DNA from: Macrotis lagotis
Taxonomy: Eukaryota; Chordata; Mammalia; Peramelemorphia; Peramelidae
Direction: 5' to 3'
Length of the DNA stretch: 64,000 nucleotides
Assembly: GCF_037893015.1 (NCBI RefSeq)
Contig: NC_133661.1
Span: forward strand, 189,919,991 to 189,983,990
The position numbers and the translations under genes were made by a program. The notes under the pieces were generated by a model that saw nothing but the letters and a program-made list of their open reading frames with translations, did not search any database and was not told where the DNA came from. Position 1 is the first letter of the stretch. Each line of letters starts with the position of its first letter. Positions 1 to 11,844 of the stretch are shown piece by piece.

Positions 1-1173
1 GAACTAATCTTCCTCTAACTTTTCTGTATGCTTCCTAACAACTCAATTTCTTCAAGAGAATCTCATATCAAATCAAATGAAATTCCTAACCTAATATAGA
101 AAATCATTGAGATCCCAGAATATTATCTGTGACCTCCTGAGTTCAACATCAGACTCTTTGATCTTAGAAAATGAAAAATAGAACCAAGAACTCATATTGC
201 CTTCCCTAAACAATATAATTTTTTTTTATCAACTACAAGATTCACTGTATCATCTTGTCAAGCAAGGTAATAAAGGTATTACTTGAAAAAATCTAGTCAT
301 ATTGAGTGTCAAAACTGTGTACAAGAAGCTGAAAGTACTGAAAAGTGACAGACTATTCTTCACAAATATTAACGAGAAGAAAATCTAATATCTGTCCATG
401 AACCCAAAAATGCTTTAACCAGCTCATAGATGGGTATATATAAAGAGATAGATAGATATGTATGTTCATGTGTATGTGTATATGTGTGTATATGTAAATA
501 GCTATGTGTGTTTGTGTATATTATCTATTTATTAAATGATCCTAGAAAATCTGGACAGAAATTCTAAAGCCAACTACTAGATGATGATTCCCCAAAACAA
601 ATCATTTATTTGTTTTGTACAATAGGGATAATAATGTTCATATTATATGCCTCACAAGATTTTTGTGAGAAAATTCTGTCAATTTTAAAACATTCTGAAA
701 GGATGAATTTACATGGTCATTGAAGAATCTTTATGAATTAAGTCTCCATGTTCAAAAAAAAGACAGTAAGGAAGTTCAAGAGATCTAAATAATGCCAATA
801 AGAGGTTTGATGTTCAAAGGAATAAGTAGAACACAAAGGTTAAAAAAGGAAGAGAAGAGAAAGAAATGACAAGAGTTAAAATGAAAGAGGAAATGTGATT
901 GATAAAGAAGCAGGGCAAAATAAGAAAAGAAAGAGAGTAAAGAAAAGGAAAATAAAGAAAGAGAATAACAATTACAAAGGAGAAAACTAAGAGACATATG
1001 ATTTTTGAATATTTCCAGTTATAACTAACTGCATAGGTACATTGGTAAAATGCTAGTGTATCATGAAAAAGATCTGAGAAGTCATTTAAGTTTTGGTTTC
1101 CACATTCCCTTTTGTCATTTACAACTATTTTGAAGGATTGAGATTATTGGTAATACTGACATAGATAGATGTG

Positions 1174-1176
<3 letters not shown>
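1..1176. other. No gene recognised; AT-rich non-coding
   Basis: I see no exon-like reading frame or repeat family I can name here. A degenerate TATG/TGTA-rich tract lies at about 447-520, and 780-990 is purine-rich on the plus strand. Confidence 0.5.
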
Positions 1177-1226
<50 letters not shown>

Positions 1227-1246
1227 TGTATATGTGTGTGTGTGTG

Positions 1247-1278
<32 letters not shown>
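1177..1278. repeat. (TG)n followed by (AG)n microsatellite
   Basis: A TG dinucleotide run with a few TA interruptions passes directly into an AG run. The open frame across it is low-complexity and not a gene. Confidence 0.95.
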
Positions 1279-1282
<4 letters not shown>

Positions 1283-1964
1283 ACATGTACACACTAATTG
1301 AATATGACAAGGTGTAGATGAAGTTAAGTGGGAACCCAATTATCCTTTTATGTTTTTCCTACAATTTGATTAATGTGTCACCATCAAACAAACCAAAAAA
1401 ACAAAAAAAAAACTTGGAAAATATTCATCAAAAGCATCCTTTCAACCTCCTTGGAGGATTTTATCCAATCCAAAGCATCCTGTGCATTCTCTTTCTTAAA
1501 TATTAATCATATATAGAATTCTGACTATTTCTTAAGGGAGATAAAAATGAGAAGGCAACCTGGAAAATCCCATAGAATATTTTATACTCTCAAAAACATT
1601 GGACTTTAACATGCAAATGCTGAATAACTAAGTAAATGGAGGACTAAATCAATTTCTATTACAATTCTAGCTCTGTTCAGAAAGGAAAAAATCATGAGAA
1701 CTTGAATGAGAATAAAGAGCCAGAAAGAAAAGGTTTTCCTAATCTCATTTAAAAAAAAAGGAGGCCCCTCTTATTATTTGGAAAACAATGTAAAATTTGT
1801 GACACTCCCAGGAGTTCTCTAGATGCCCAGGTCCCCAGCAGAGTCTTTCCCTATTGGAAATTTTTGGCTCTACCACTGAAGGACCTGGGGGAGTCTTTTT
1901 CTCAAACCTGGGATGCAGGCATACACTTGAATGGAACAAAGGTGGAGAGCAGAATCAAATCTTT

Positions 1965-2120
1965 TGGTAGAGTTGAAATGAAATAATCTAACCCCTTGAT
2001 TTTGCAGAAGAGAAAATAAGGCCAAATAATTTAATATAATCAATAGCACATAAACCACTGAGCAGGTTAGAATTCAGGTTCTGGATTTTTATTCCAATGT
2101 TCTTTGACTTCACCACACTG
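1965..2120 (-). repeat. MIR-like CORE-SINE remnant
   Basis: Degenerate 'gaagagaaaataaggccaaat' (the MIR 'gatgaggaaactgaggc' region), followed by a weak 'gaattcaggttct' and 'ttcaccacactgtg' end. A similarly placed MIR lies in unit C (about 14066-14240), so it predates the unit C/D duplication. Confidence 0.5.
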
Positions 2121-2299
2121 TGTATATTTTCCATCATATACCCTATTAAAAATTAATTTAAGGAGGAGCTATTCTCCAACTTGGAGAGCAAATGTAGCCT
2201 CGTTGGTCTTGATAGGGGTTCAGAAGTCACTGGAATTAAACCAATCCAAAATCAGTCTCCTATAACAAAACTCATGAAATATTTTTCCCTGTATACTGT

Positions 2300-2475
2300 C
2301 TTCAAAGGATCACAGATTTAGAATTGGAAGAGATCCTTAAGTGCAATCTTTTCATTTTACAGATGAGGAAAATAAGGCACAAAGTTGCTACTTGACCAAA
2401 GTTAGACATCTAGCAAAAATCTGATTTGACATGTACCAGGTCTTCCTAACTTTCATTTCAGTGCCCTATCCTCTC
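2300..2475 (-). repeat. MIR/THER1-like CORE-SINE
   Basis: Contains 'ggatcacagatttagaattgg', 'cattttacagatgaggaaa', a 'gacatctagcaa' core and the 'agtgccctatcc' end, in the order expected of a minus-strand mammalian CORE-SINE. Confidence 0.6.
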
Positions 2476-4085
2476 TGTATTGTGATGCTTTGCATTTTTT
2501 CATTATTCAACAACCTCATTATTATTATTTATGTTATCATATAAGCACTTCCTCCAATGAAAGTATTATTTCTCCCATTTTGGAGATAATTAAACTGCTA
2601 CTGAAAAAGATTATTTCTCTTATTCTCTCCACTTCTGCTTCTCTTAACAGTTTAAACACATATTGCAAAAGGCTTTCTTTTTACCATTTAAGTATAAAGT
2701 ACTCTACTATAAGGCAGGGGTTTGAAGTCCACTTTTTCCATTATATTTGGAAAATCATTTCTCCTCTGTGGGTCTGATTTTTCCTCATCTGTAAAATTGG
2801 CTTAGTTGACTTTTGAACTACCTTCCCACTATAAAACTGTTGATTATTAAATCCCATTCACTTAACTAACCCTAAATTATTCAGTCTCAAAACTATTGAT
2901 CAGTATCCAATCTCTAAAAATAATTCCAATATTCAGACTAGCTACAAAGTTAATTGATCAAATTAACAGTGCCTTCTCCAATTTGGAGCTGGAGATTCTC
3001 TTCCCTTTTCACCTACAATAGAACTTGATTCTATCTAGTCTATTCAAAGATTAAGAGGGTATAATGATAATCAGGTACTAGACTTGAGCTACTTGATTCC
3101 TAGAAGAAATTGAACATGGAAGTGATAATGGAGATAAGAGAGAAAAGAACACATCAATTCACCAAAGATGAATGTTTTAGGTAACATCTTATTGCATGAC
3201 AGCTCCAAGCCATCATGAAATAGATGTGATATGATGTGAAATAGAATAAAAGGAAAGAATATAATTTGGAGTACAAAGAAAAATGATACAGGAAGACAAA
3301 AAAAGAATTAGAGTGGAAAGGGAGGAGAGAAGACAGTAATGAAAAGCAAGAATGGACCATAAAAATATTTTTCACATCTACCTGTTTTCTTATTGAACTT
3401 GAGGCAAAAGCATCTTCATATTTGGAAAAACAGAGGGACCTTAACCTTTCCCATTGTATTATGAAAACTACCAAAGGGAGAAAAAGAATCATATAAGTAT
3501 CTTCCTTAGTAGGAATAAAGTTATTTAATTGCTCTGGATGTTAGTGACCCATTAATATTGCTGAAATCTTTGTTCCCCAGTCCTTCATTGACTCCCCCTG
3601 GTAATCATGTTTTGGAATCATACTGGTTTTCCCCAGCGGTAAAACACTGGAAATGTTGCCTGGTGATGAAACAAAGGGAACAAGAGAAGATGAAAAGAAG
3701 TGTCTCATGCCCCCTAAATTATCTTTCAGTTGATGTGAAATAACCCCATAGGGTAAATAAATTTCTATAGTGATGCCATTTGGCATGATTGAGTTGGGAG
3801 AGGGAGAGTAGTCACAGAATGAGCAAATAAGGGGAAACAAGCAGGTAATGAGAAGAAAGAAATTCTAGGACCATATTTCAAAGGTCATGATCTTAATATC
3901 CAAAAAAGAGATAGACAACCAAACTCTCCTTCTGTGAGTCTATGGCTGAAACCACCTCTTCTCCCTTGAAACAATGTTTGGTAGAGATGGAAAATAGTAC
4001 TGTACTAGAAATCAGATAACATGGATTCAAGTTATACCTCTGTTACTTACAATCTATATGACCTTGAAAATATATATTTAACCTC

Positions 4086-4213
4086 TCTCCCAGTAAGTCA
4101 AAAAGTGATTAAGCACTTACTATGGGCCAACTACAATGCTAAGTACTAGGAATACAAACAGAAAGCAAAGCATACACTGTTCTCAAAGTATGTACTTTCT
4201 AATGGAGCAACAA
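4086..4213 (+). repeat. Fragment of an unclassified interspersed repeat
   Basis: Has the 'agcacttactatgggcca' and 'aatgctaagtactaggaatac' signature seen in many mammalian medium-reiteration repeats. The repeat at 5700-6530 begins with the same signature in a more diverged form. Confidence 0.5.
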
Positions 4214-4734
4214 AATGCATTAAAAGAAACTAAAAAAGGGATTGGGGTGGGGGAGGTTAGACAAAGGTACCTGGGCAGAGAAAATCTAGAGTGCATCTTG
4301 GAGAGAAATGAGACATTGGTTGATCTGAGCATTCTTCTTAAATGGAAAAATCATCTGTTCAAAAACTTTTTCCAATGTGTGTTTTCACCTATAAAATGAG
4401 GGAGTTGATTTTGAAAATAGGACTTATTGAAAGCATTAAACTCTTTATAGTGGGGATTTTTGTAGGAAAAAAATCCTTAGATTTTCTACAGAAATTAATA
4501 GATCTTAAGATGGAAGATAGCCTAAAGATTTCCAAAGCCTATGAAGACTTATCTATAACTATCATATGATTTGGGACAAGTTTAAAACATAGAGAAATTA
4601 GTTTTATATAATACATTTGACTGAAACATATCATAGTGGGATCCTCTAGCAATATATGAGAATATTCATAGGAAATTCTATTTGCTGCTTGAGGTTGAAG
4701 AAAGCAAACATAAGGATCATTTTTGTTCTTATTG

Positions 4735-4963
4735 TTTAGATTTTTCCGTCATGTACAACTTTTTTTGTGATTCTATTTGGGATTTTCTTGGCAAAAAAAT
4801 TGGAATGGTTTACCATTTGCTATTCTAGCTCACTTTACAGATAAGGAAATTAAACAGAGCTAAATTGATTTGCCCAGGGTCACATAGCTAGTAAGTGTGA
4901 GGCCAGATTTGATGAATCTTCCCAACTCCATGCCTAGTACTCTATCCACTATATCACTTAGCT
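4735..4963 (-). mobile_element. Marsupial tRNA-derived SINE with RTE-like tail (MAR1-type), old copy
   Basis: In minus orientation: tail derivative ('cgtcatgtacaac', 'gggattttcttggc', 'tggaatggtttaccatttgc'), 'tttacagataaggaaatt', CORE 'gcccagggtcacatagctag', degenerate B-box region and the 'tctatccactatatcactt' head. Strong divergence marks it as old. Confidence 0.75.
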
Positions 4964-5699
4964 TTTCCAAAATATCTTAAAGGCCCTCAAATTTGTCCTA
5001 AATGAATTCACCTGCTCAACTTGTTTGCTTACTTCCTGCATTAATCCTTCCCTTTTTTGACTATCTAAACATCAGTCTTCTACTACCAAAACTAATATAA
5101 AGAGTTTAATGCTTGCAATAAACCCCAATCATATTTCTGCTTTTTCATTTTTCATAATGAGAAGAATATAGATCCTATACTATTAGGCCTCCAAAAATTA
5201 TTGATATAATGTACATGCCATTTACTCCATCTCATTTTACAGATGAAAAATCTACATTGGAAATCTCTTCTATGCTTTCTCCCAGAATCTATTGAAATCA
5301 CCTGGATGCCATAAAAGTGTATGAGATTCCCTCTTGCCAAATGGTTAGTCTATCGTTTTGTTCATATTTTATTTTAACGTTCCTTTCCATATGTGGATCT
5401 AAGTTTCTATATTTGTGCTCTTCCACTTTTTTCCCCAAACATACATCCATTCCTCCCACTAATGCGGGATATATTTGTTGGAGAAGATGCTCAAAGTCTA
5501 TGAAGAAAATGTATTGTTGTTACTTTTCTTACTTTTCCATTTCATTAGACATTTTGTTTTTAAATAATTGTGGCCTCTGAATAAATCCATAAGAAGGAAT
5601 TCTTAAATCATGTTTCAAGGGATGAAGACCAATAGAGTATCTTGAACATCAGGTAAATATCTGGTGGGGTACCTGCCAGGCCATTGAAATGAGTCATTC

Positions 5700-6530
5700 A
5701 GTTAATAATTCTTTATTAAGCATTTACTATGAAGTACTGAGCTAATCTCTGGAGATTCAAAGACAATTCCTCCCCTAAAGGAGCTTGAAGTCTACTGAGG
5801 GAGACAACATGCAAATAACTGTGCTAATAGGACAGATAATCAGCACAAGAAAGGTTTTAACATTAAAAGAGATCAAGAAAAGCTTCTCATAGAAGATAGG
5901 ATTTAAAAGACTCCAGAGGAGCCAATTAAGTCAGGAGACAGTGACAAAGGAGGGGAATTATTCCAGACACAGGGAAATACCTGGAGTCTGGAAATAGAGT
6001 ATCCTGTGTGAGGAACAAGGAAGTCAGTTACCCTAGATCACCGAAGATGGGAGGGAGGAGTGGAAAGGAGAGCTTATGAAAAACTTTGTCCCAAAAAAAG
6101 ATTTTGCATTTGAACATAGAGTTAATAATTAGTCACTGGAGTTTATTAAATAGGAAGGTAAAATGATCAAATCTGCATTTTTAGGAAAATTAATCTTATT
6201 TATTTGACAGTCGAATGGACTGCAGTAGGAACAGATTTGAGACAGGGTGTTCAACTAGCAAGATATTGCAATCGCCTGGGTATAAGATGAGGGCCTATAA
6301 CAGTGTAGTAGCTGTGTTAGAAAAGAGAAGTGGTCATATGTAGGAGATGTTACAAAGATAACATTGACAAATCTTGGCAACCAATTGAAGGAGAGAAGAA
6401 AGTGAGGAACCAAAGATGATACCCAACCTGTGAACCAAGATGATAGACAGTATGTTGCTGACCTTCACAGTAAGAGAGAAGTTCAGAAGGGTTAGGAACT
6501 CTTGGGCCCCACATTATTTGGAGCACTAGA
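5700..6530 (+). repeat. Long unclassified marsupial interspersed repeat
   Basis: Runs through a recognisable series of phrases: 'aaaggagcttgaagtctac', 'gggagacaacatgcaaata', 'ttattccagacacagggaa', 'tagtcactggagtttatta', 'gatattgcaatcgcctggg', 'gatgagggcctataacag'. I have seen this series in many marsupial and monotreme loci but cannot name the family with certainty. No reading frame is preserved. Confidence 0.6.
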
Positions 6531-6653
6531 TAATAATCTATTTGATATTTATTCAGAGGATATTTACATCAAACTCTAGAAAAATAATGGATCTCACTTG
6601 GGAGTATGCTGAGCAACATTTTGGATGACTTTAAAGCATCTTACCATCTATAG

Positions 6654-6861
6654 CAGGGCTTCTTAATTCTTTTATGTCATGGACATGAACCCCTCTGAGG
6701 GTTTGGTGAAGGCTATGGAAACTTTTCCATAATAAAATATACAGGATCATAAAAGAAATCAGTTTTATTAAAATCTTTATCTTAACAAAATATTGTTTGC
6801 CAAAATTAATTATATCAAAATATTTTTAAATAATTTATGAGCTCCAAGTTAAAAACTCCTG
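6654..6861. mobile_element. hAT-like non-autonomous DNA transposon
   Basis: The ends form imperfect inverted repeats: 'cagggcttcttaa' at the left and 'ttaaaaactcctg' at the right. The flanking 8-mers atctatag and ttctataa differ at two positions, as expected of an old 8-bp hAT target-site duplication. The interior has no coding capacity (about 208 bp). The family name is not certain. Confidence 0.6.
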
Positions 6862-6869
6862 TTCTATAA

Positions 6870-8263
6870 GAAATCCCTCATTGATGTAGACTCCTCTTCT
6901 TTGAAATCTCCTCTGACTATGCCCAACTTTGATAAACATATGGCTTTTTAAACTTCACTTGATATTAAAGATCAAAGAGTCATCAAACAAGGTTATCTTA
7001 ATTATTTTTATCTTTCAAGGAATTTTGCACAATTTTGACATACACAGGAAATACTTCATTAGAGAAAAATCTTTGACATAGTATTTTGCACCTTCATTAA
7101 CAAATGTTAAGAGCAGTAGAATTTTGCATTTTCTACATCTTTCAGATAGTGTCACGGAAGCAACAAATAGGAGCTTGGACAGACTTTGGGATATAATGGA
7201 GATTAGAAGGACTTACCATTTTACGGTTTATAGGGCCACAAAGTGTTAGACATGACTGAACAAGAAACAAAATGTCTTTTTGTCAATTTTTTTTAAAAAA
7301 AAAAGACTACTTAGGAGTAATGCTTGTAAAAACCTACTCATTTCTTTCTAATTCCCTCATTAAGCACAATCCTCTATGCATCTGCAAATTATTCTCATAA
7401 ACATGTTGATGAAAAAGTTGGTCTTAGTGTGATATTGATGTTCTTGGTAACTTTTTAAAATAATTAGATGCAATACTTTTCTCTACACTGTGATATATTT
7501 CTCTGTCAGATTTCTAAAGAATTGAACTCTCAGTGCCCTAAAAATTGCCCCATCTACAGCACAAACTTTTTAAAAAAATATTAGTCAGATCTTGTTGCTT
7601 TTTCTATCTTTGTTACCATCAGTACCTTTCTATTTTCTCAAGAAACAAACTTAGGACTATCTCATTAAAATCTAAAAGTGACTCCATCATCTTTGATAGA
7701 AAAATTATTGCAAAAAAGTTTTTCCAATTTTTTCTAGCCTTTCTCCATTCATAGATATCTTTCCAGTTCATCCATAAATGCCTTCACGACTTTCCTTATT
7801 GAGTCTCTTGTTAAGATTTATTTTTTTTGTCTATTGATTCTCAGCATTTTGTGAAATTATATTTCTCAAATTTCTGACTTTTCTTTCCATTAGATGTTGC
7901 ATAATGGTCTCAAAATGGCAATTAATACATACTGATTAAATGAATATGAAATTGTCATAATTAGCATCAATGTTATTTCCCCCCCCTTCATTTCTCATTT
8001 TTTGGTCATTCATATCTTATTTTTGACTTTTGGACAATTGCAAAGCTTTGTTATTGACCTCCAAATTTCTAATGAAAATAAAGGCCCATATCTTCAACAC
8101 TAGCATTTTGCCATTATTGCTATATGACAATAAGCCATGGAACACTATTATCTCTGAAGAAATAAAAATGAATATCACAGAGAGTGAACAGATAATACCA
8201 TTGGGTGTAAAGAAATTGCAGCATGTCACAAATAAGTAGCTCAAAGGAAGAATGTGCATAAAG
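6870..8263. other. AT-rich non-coding; one SINE tail fragment
   Basis: No gene seen. About 7200-7265 has 'gggccacaaagtgttagacatg' followed by 'actgaacaa', the RTE-like tail of a MAR1-type SINE on the plus strand. A C-run sits at 7980-7986. The short open frames here show no family resemblance. Confidence 0.5.
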
Positions 8264-8584
8264 TTGATGATGATGATGTTTGTGTTTCACTCTCAAAGAA
8301 GTCCATGTCATTAAGGAGATGATGCCATGACAAGCACATGAATTGGTTTTGAGTGAAGAGGTGCTATGCTACTTTCTACTCCTCACTTTCTACTCCAGAG
8401 TCATCTGGGCCCAGCAACCAGATATGAATCACAATGACTGGAGATAGTCCTGGATACAAAGCAATCAAAGTTAAGTGACTTGCCCAAGGTCACACTACTA
8501 GTAAGTATCAAGCATCTGAGGCAGATTCAAATTCCTGTCCTCCTGATTTCAAGGTCAGTACTCTATCCACTACACAACCTAGCT
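8264..8584 (-). mobile_element. Marsupial composite SINE (long form)
   Basis: Begins with 'gatgatgatgatgtttgtg' and continues through 'ccatgacaagcacatgaa', 'ctccagagtcatctgggcc', 'gaatcacaatgactggaga' and the CORE/tRNA part 'gcccaaggtcacac', ending 'tctatccactacacaacctag'. Partial relatives lie at 26788-26998, 45735-45880 and 55985-56130. The tRNA-like head lies at the right end, so I assign the minus strand. Confidence 0.7.
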
Positions 8585-9008
8585 GCTGTAGGTATAAAGA
8601 AAATCTTTAAGGCATTATGATAAGGAGAACTATATTGTTCATAATGAAAAAGCAAGGGAACACAGATCAAAACTAAGAAATTCCCATTGTTACATGATGT
8701 AAGAACATGATGTAAGTTCATGATGTTGAGAGAAATCAAGAAAGACTCCCAGGAATTTGGGTGTATAACACACATGGTGCTCTTTTGGAAAGTCAAGGAC
8801 CAAGGCAGCACAGAAGTAAGTGTGGATTGTGATTTGTGATTTCTCACTGGAGGAAATGCCTGAATCAAGGCAATCACAGATCCATTTCAGCAAGTAGATA
8901 CCTGCCTTATGGGAGTTGAAAGAGCTATGAAATTAGCGGAGAGATAAAGGATTTACTCCTGGGGGAGTTGGAAAGGATAAGGAATTATCAATTTTAATAG
9001 ATAATTAT

Positions 9009-9252
9009 TGTTGCTCAGTCATTTCAGTCATGCCCAGCTCTTCATGACTCTATGTGGGGTTTTCTTTGTAAAAATACTGGAATGGTTTGCCATTTTCTTT
9101 TCCAGCTCATTTTACAGACTGAGGTAAATGGGACTAAGTAACTTGCCCAAGATTACATAACTAGTAAGTGTTTGAGACCAGATTTGAACTTAGAAAGATG
9201 AGCTTTACTAATTCCAGGTCCAGCACTCCATCTACTGTACCTCTTAGCTGTT
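9009..9252 (-). mobile_element. Marsupial SINE with RTE-like tail (MAR1-type)
   Basis: The full module order on the minus strand is visible: 'ttgttgctcagtcatttcag', 'ggttttctttgtaaaaatac', 'ctggaatggtttgccatttt', 'tttacagactgaggtaaa', 'gcccaagattacataactag', and the tRNA head end 'tccatctactgtacctctta'. Confidence 0.8.
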
Positions 9253-9869
9253 TTTTGATGGATTACATTTTTTAAATTGAACTTTGAATTATAGAAAGGA
9301 TGTGAGCAGGCAGCAATGGCTGAGGAAGACATTATGGTTATAAGTACTACTGTAGTACATGTAATAACCTAGAAGAACAAGTCTTGAGAAATGATTTTGG
9401 ATGGTGAATACCACAATTTGGTGAGAATCATGGGAAAAGAATCTGAAAAAATAGATTAGAGATATATGAAAGGACCTGATTGTCATTTTAAGGAATTTGA
9501 ACTTTATCATATATTATCTTATATAAATACATTTTTATTCATTGAAACCATTGAATTTCAATGAAAATGCTGATTATTTTATAGAGGTGTTTCTCACCAA
9601 GCTTACTAATAGTTGAGAATATTAAGTAAAACCTTGACCAACATTGCCATTTCCCAAGAATAATTTTGTACACATAGTGGTAAATGTTCAATGGACTAAA
9701 TTAACAGTTATATTGAAACTAAAGTCAAACTCTACCCTTATTTAGTTAAATTGTAAGGCCTTTAGACCAACTGCTTAGTCAGTCTGACTTGTACCCCTAC
9801 ATTGATTTTCCTCATTATATAATTGTTGATTTCGATATTTTGTAAATTCATAGGGTTTATTTTTTTACA

Positions 9870-9985
9870 TATTGTCTCCCTATTAGATTGTGAGTTCCTT
9901 GAGAACAGGGATTTTTTTGGTTTTTCTTTTTATTAAGCACACTTCCTTGAACATAATAAGTGTCTAATAAATGGTTTTTGACTTG
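9870..9985 (+). mobile_element. L2 LINE 3' end
   Basis: Has the diagnostic L2 3' phrases 'ttagattgtgagttccttga', 'gaacagggat' and 'agtgtctaataaatg', ending near 'tgacttgttattgac'. This is an ancient mammalian repeat. Confidence 0.7.
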
Positions 9986-10387
9986 TTATTGACTTCCTCA
10001 GCTTAGGAGTTCTATGCATTTCTAGTACATTCCTCTCTGTTCCTTTGGAAATAATTATCCATGTTAAGATTGTCTTACCTCATATAATATTGTCTTTGAA
10101 CAATTTAATAACATCAGAGGAGGCATGTCGTAAGGCACTAAAATAATTAAATGTGTTGAGAATGAGTATTAACCAAAGAATTACCTTTACTGTTAAGTCT
10201 GGGATATGCCACTCAACAACCATCTGTCAAAAAATTCTACAACCATGATTTAGGATAATTTCCAAGGATGAATAATGTGCTCTCTGAAGGAATTTCTTAG
10301 TTTCTCCCAAGATAATGATTTTTTTTTACAACCTTAGGTGGTCAACATAAGACTGAAGCATACTATGGCTTTGTTGAATAAAATCCT

Positions 10388-11326
10388 TCAAGAAGACTCC
10401 TTAGAACCCACAAGTTGCCTGCTAAGTCTTTTCATTGCCACCTTCATATCCTTGTTTCTAAATGTATAGATTGCAGGATTCAAGACAGGGGTAACAACAA
10501 AGTCAAGAATGATCAAAAATTTGTCCAGTGACAATGTGGGGAATGGCCATACATAGACAAAGAAGCATGGAGTAAAGTATAAGAATACCACTGTGATATG
10601 AGCTGACAGTGTGGAAAAAGCTTTTGATAAACCAACTGAAGAGTGATGCCTGACTGTAACCAGGATGAAAATATAGGAAATAATCAACAGGAAGAAGGTG
10701 CCCATGGAAATAAGTCCACTATTAGCAGTGACCACATTATCCACTATGTGAGTATCTACACAGGCAAGTTTTGTGACCCGAGGAAAGTCACAGTAAAAAC
10801 TGTCAACCTTGTTAGGACCACAAAAAGGCAGATTTATGACAAAAACAAACTGAGATACAGCATGAAGCACCCCAATCACCCAGGCAGCCACTACAAAACA
10901 AATGCATGTTTTGGGGCTCATAATAGTCAGATAATGGAGAGGCTTGCAGATTGCTGTGTATCTATCGAAGGCCATTGCTATAAGAAGAACCATCTCAGTT
11001 CCTCCCATAACATGGATAAAGAATATCTGTGTCATACAGCTTGGGAACGAGATGATTCGGCAAGTACTCAAAACATCAACTATCATTCTGGGAACTGTGG
11101 TAGCAGATAGACCCAGATCAAGAAGGGAGAGGTTGGCCAGCAGGAAATACATGGGAGAGTGCAGATGAGAATCAAAAATCACTGTGAATACAATGAATAG
11201 GTTTCCCAGCAGAATTCCCATAAAAAATGAGGTGAAGAAACAAAACAGGAAAATATTCATCTCCCAAGAAACAGAAAGTCCCTCCAATATAAATTCAGTC
11301 ACCATAGAATCATTGGCTCCATCCAT
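10388..11326 (-). CDS. Intact olfactory receptor, class II family 4 (OR4F/OR4K-like)
   Basis: A single uninterrupted 312-residue frame, the usual length of a mammalian OR, ending in TGA. It should encode a seven-transmembrane odorant GPCR acting at the ciliary membrane of olfactory neurons through Golf. Visible landmarks: N-glycosylation sequon N5-D-S; G41-N42 in TM1; LHSPMYFLL at 55-63; C97 at the top of TM3, probably paired with C179; MAFDRYTAIC at 118-127; HYLTIMSPKT in loop 2; SYIFILVTV in TM5; KAFSTLSAH at 235-243; and PVLNPAIYTFRN at 290-301. The MDGANDS start and the SFYCDFPR loop resemble OR4F/OR4K proteins known to me. The start is the first ATG after a good 3' splice site at 11363 and aligns with the conserved Met of the other two copies. 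It differs clearly from the 27.5 and 42.7 kb copies, so it is the older branch. Subfamily not certain. Confidence 0.95.
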   Translation of the reverse strand: MDGANDSMVTEFILEGLSVSWEMNIFLFCFFTSFFMGILLGNLFIVFTVIFDSHLHSPMYFLLANLSLLDLGLSATTVPRMIVDVLSTCRIISFPSCMTQIFFIHVMGGTEMVLLIAMAFDRYTAICKPLHYLTIMSPKTCICFVVAAWVIGVLHAVSQFVFVINLPFCGPNKVDSFYCDFPRVTKLACVDTHIVDNVVTANSGLISMGTFFLLIISYIFILVTVRHHSSVGLSKAFSTLSAHITVVFLYFTPCFFVYVWPFPTLSLDKFLIILDFVVTPVLNPAIYTFRNKDMKVAMKRLSRQLVGSKESS

Positions 11327-11362
11327 TGACTTAATCAGTAGTTCAGGCTTTGAAGTGATTGG

Positions 11363-11384
11363 CTAGTAGATAAAAAGGAAGAAA
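11363..11384 (-). other. Probable 3' splice acceptor before the OR coding exon
   Basis: On the minus strand a pyrimidine-rich tract ending 'ttcctttttatctactag' precedes exon sequence starting CCAATCAC, 36 nt before the ATG. OR genes usually have non-coding 5' exons spliced to one coding exon, and this fits. Confidence 0.6.
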
Positions 11385-11844
11385 TTATAATTAGGAGAAT
11401 TAAAATTAGATAACTTATTTGTTCCACTATGAAATGTGACAGTAGGTTAGAGATAATAGAGCACAAAGAACTAGGATAGTCAGAAGATAGTGTAGGAGAA
11501 AATTAAGGCAATAAAATTGAAGGAAGGAAATTCATTTTCTTAAATAACTTATTTAAAACAGTAACAAAACATTTTTGTAACATTATATGATTTTAAAGGT
11601 CTTTTCCTCACCACAACACTATGAAAATTTTAGTGTAAGTACTATTTTTACCTTATTTTACAGATGAGGAAACCAAAGTTAGAAGAAATTATATTGCTTG
11701 ACTATGGACATAAAGCTAGATAATTGTTGAAAACTAGGTTTTGAATCCATTTCCACTATTCTTTTCACTTATTTGGAAATACACAAATAGGCCACTCAAT
11801 AGGATAAATATTCAGAAAGTTTTGGGTACACCCCATACCTAAAG
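11385..11844. other. OR intron sequence with a weak MIR-like segment
   Basis: No gene seen. About 11635-11755 contains 'ttattttacagatgaggaaac' and weak CORE similarity, probably an old minus-strand MIR. Confidence 0.45.

Larger units (their letters stand above)
1750..4000 (-). other. Upstream block of OR duplicon unit D (OR exon off the left edge)
   Basis: Two stretches align by eye with sequence upstream of the OR exon in the other units. About 1800-1915 shares 'ggagttctctaga' and a following 'tctaccact..aggacc' pattern with about 13945-14045. About 3541-3830 shares the 'tggtaat..tg' and 'ttcccca..' core with 15100-15400, 35365-35620 and 49735-49985. ORs in this window are on the minus strand with this block upstream, so the matching OR exon should lie to the left of base 1. 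The homology is seen in the sequence; the off-window gene is inferred. Confidence 0.6.

Noticed and set aside
10643-11168. 155-aa and 74-aa plus-strand frames
   Set aside because: They are antisense to the intact OR exon, and lack any domain or independent support.
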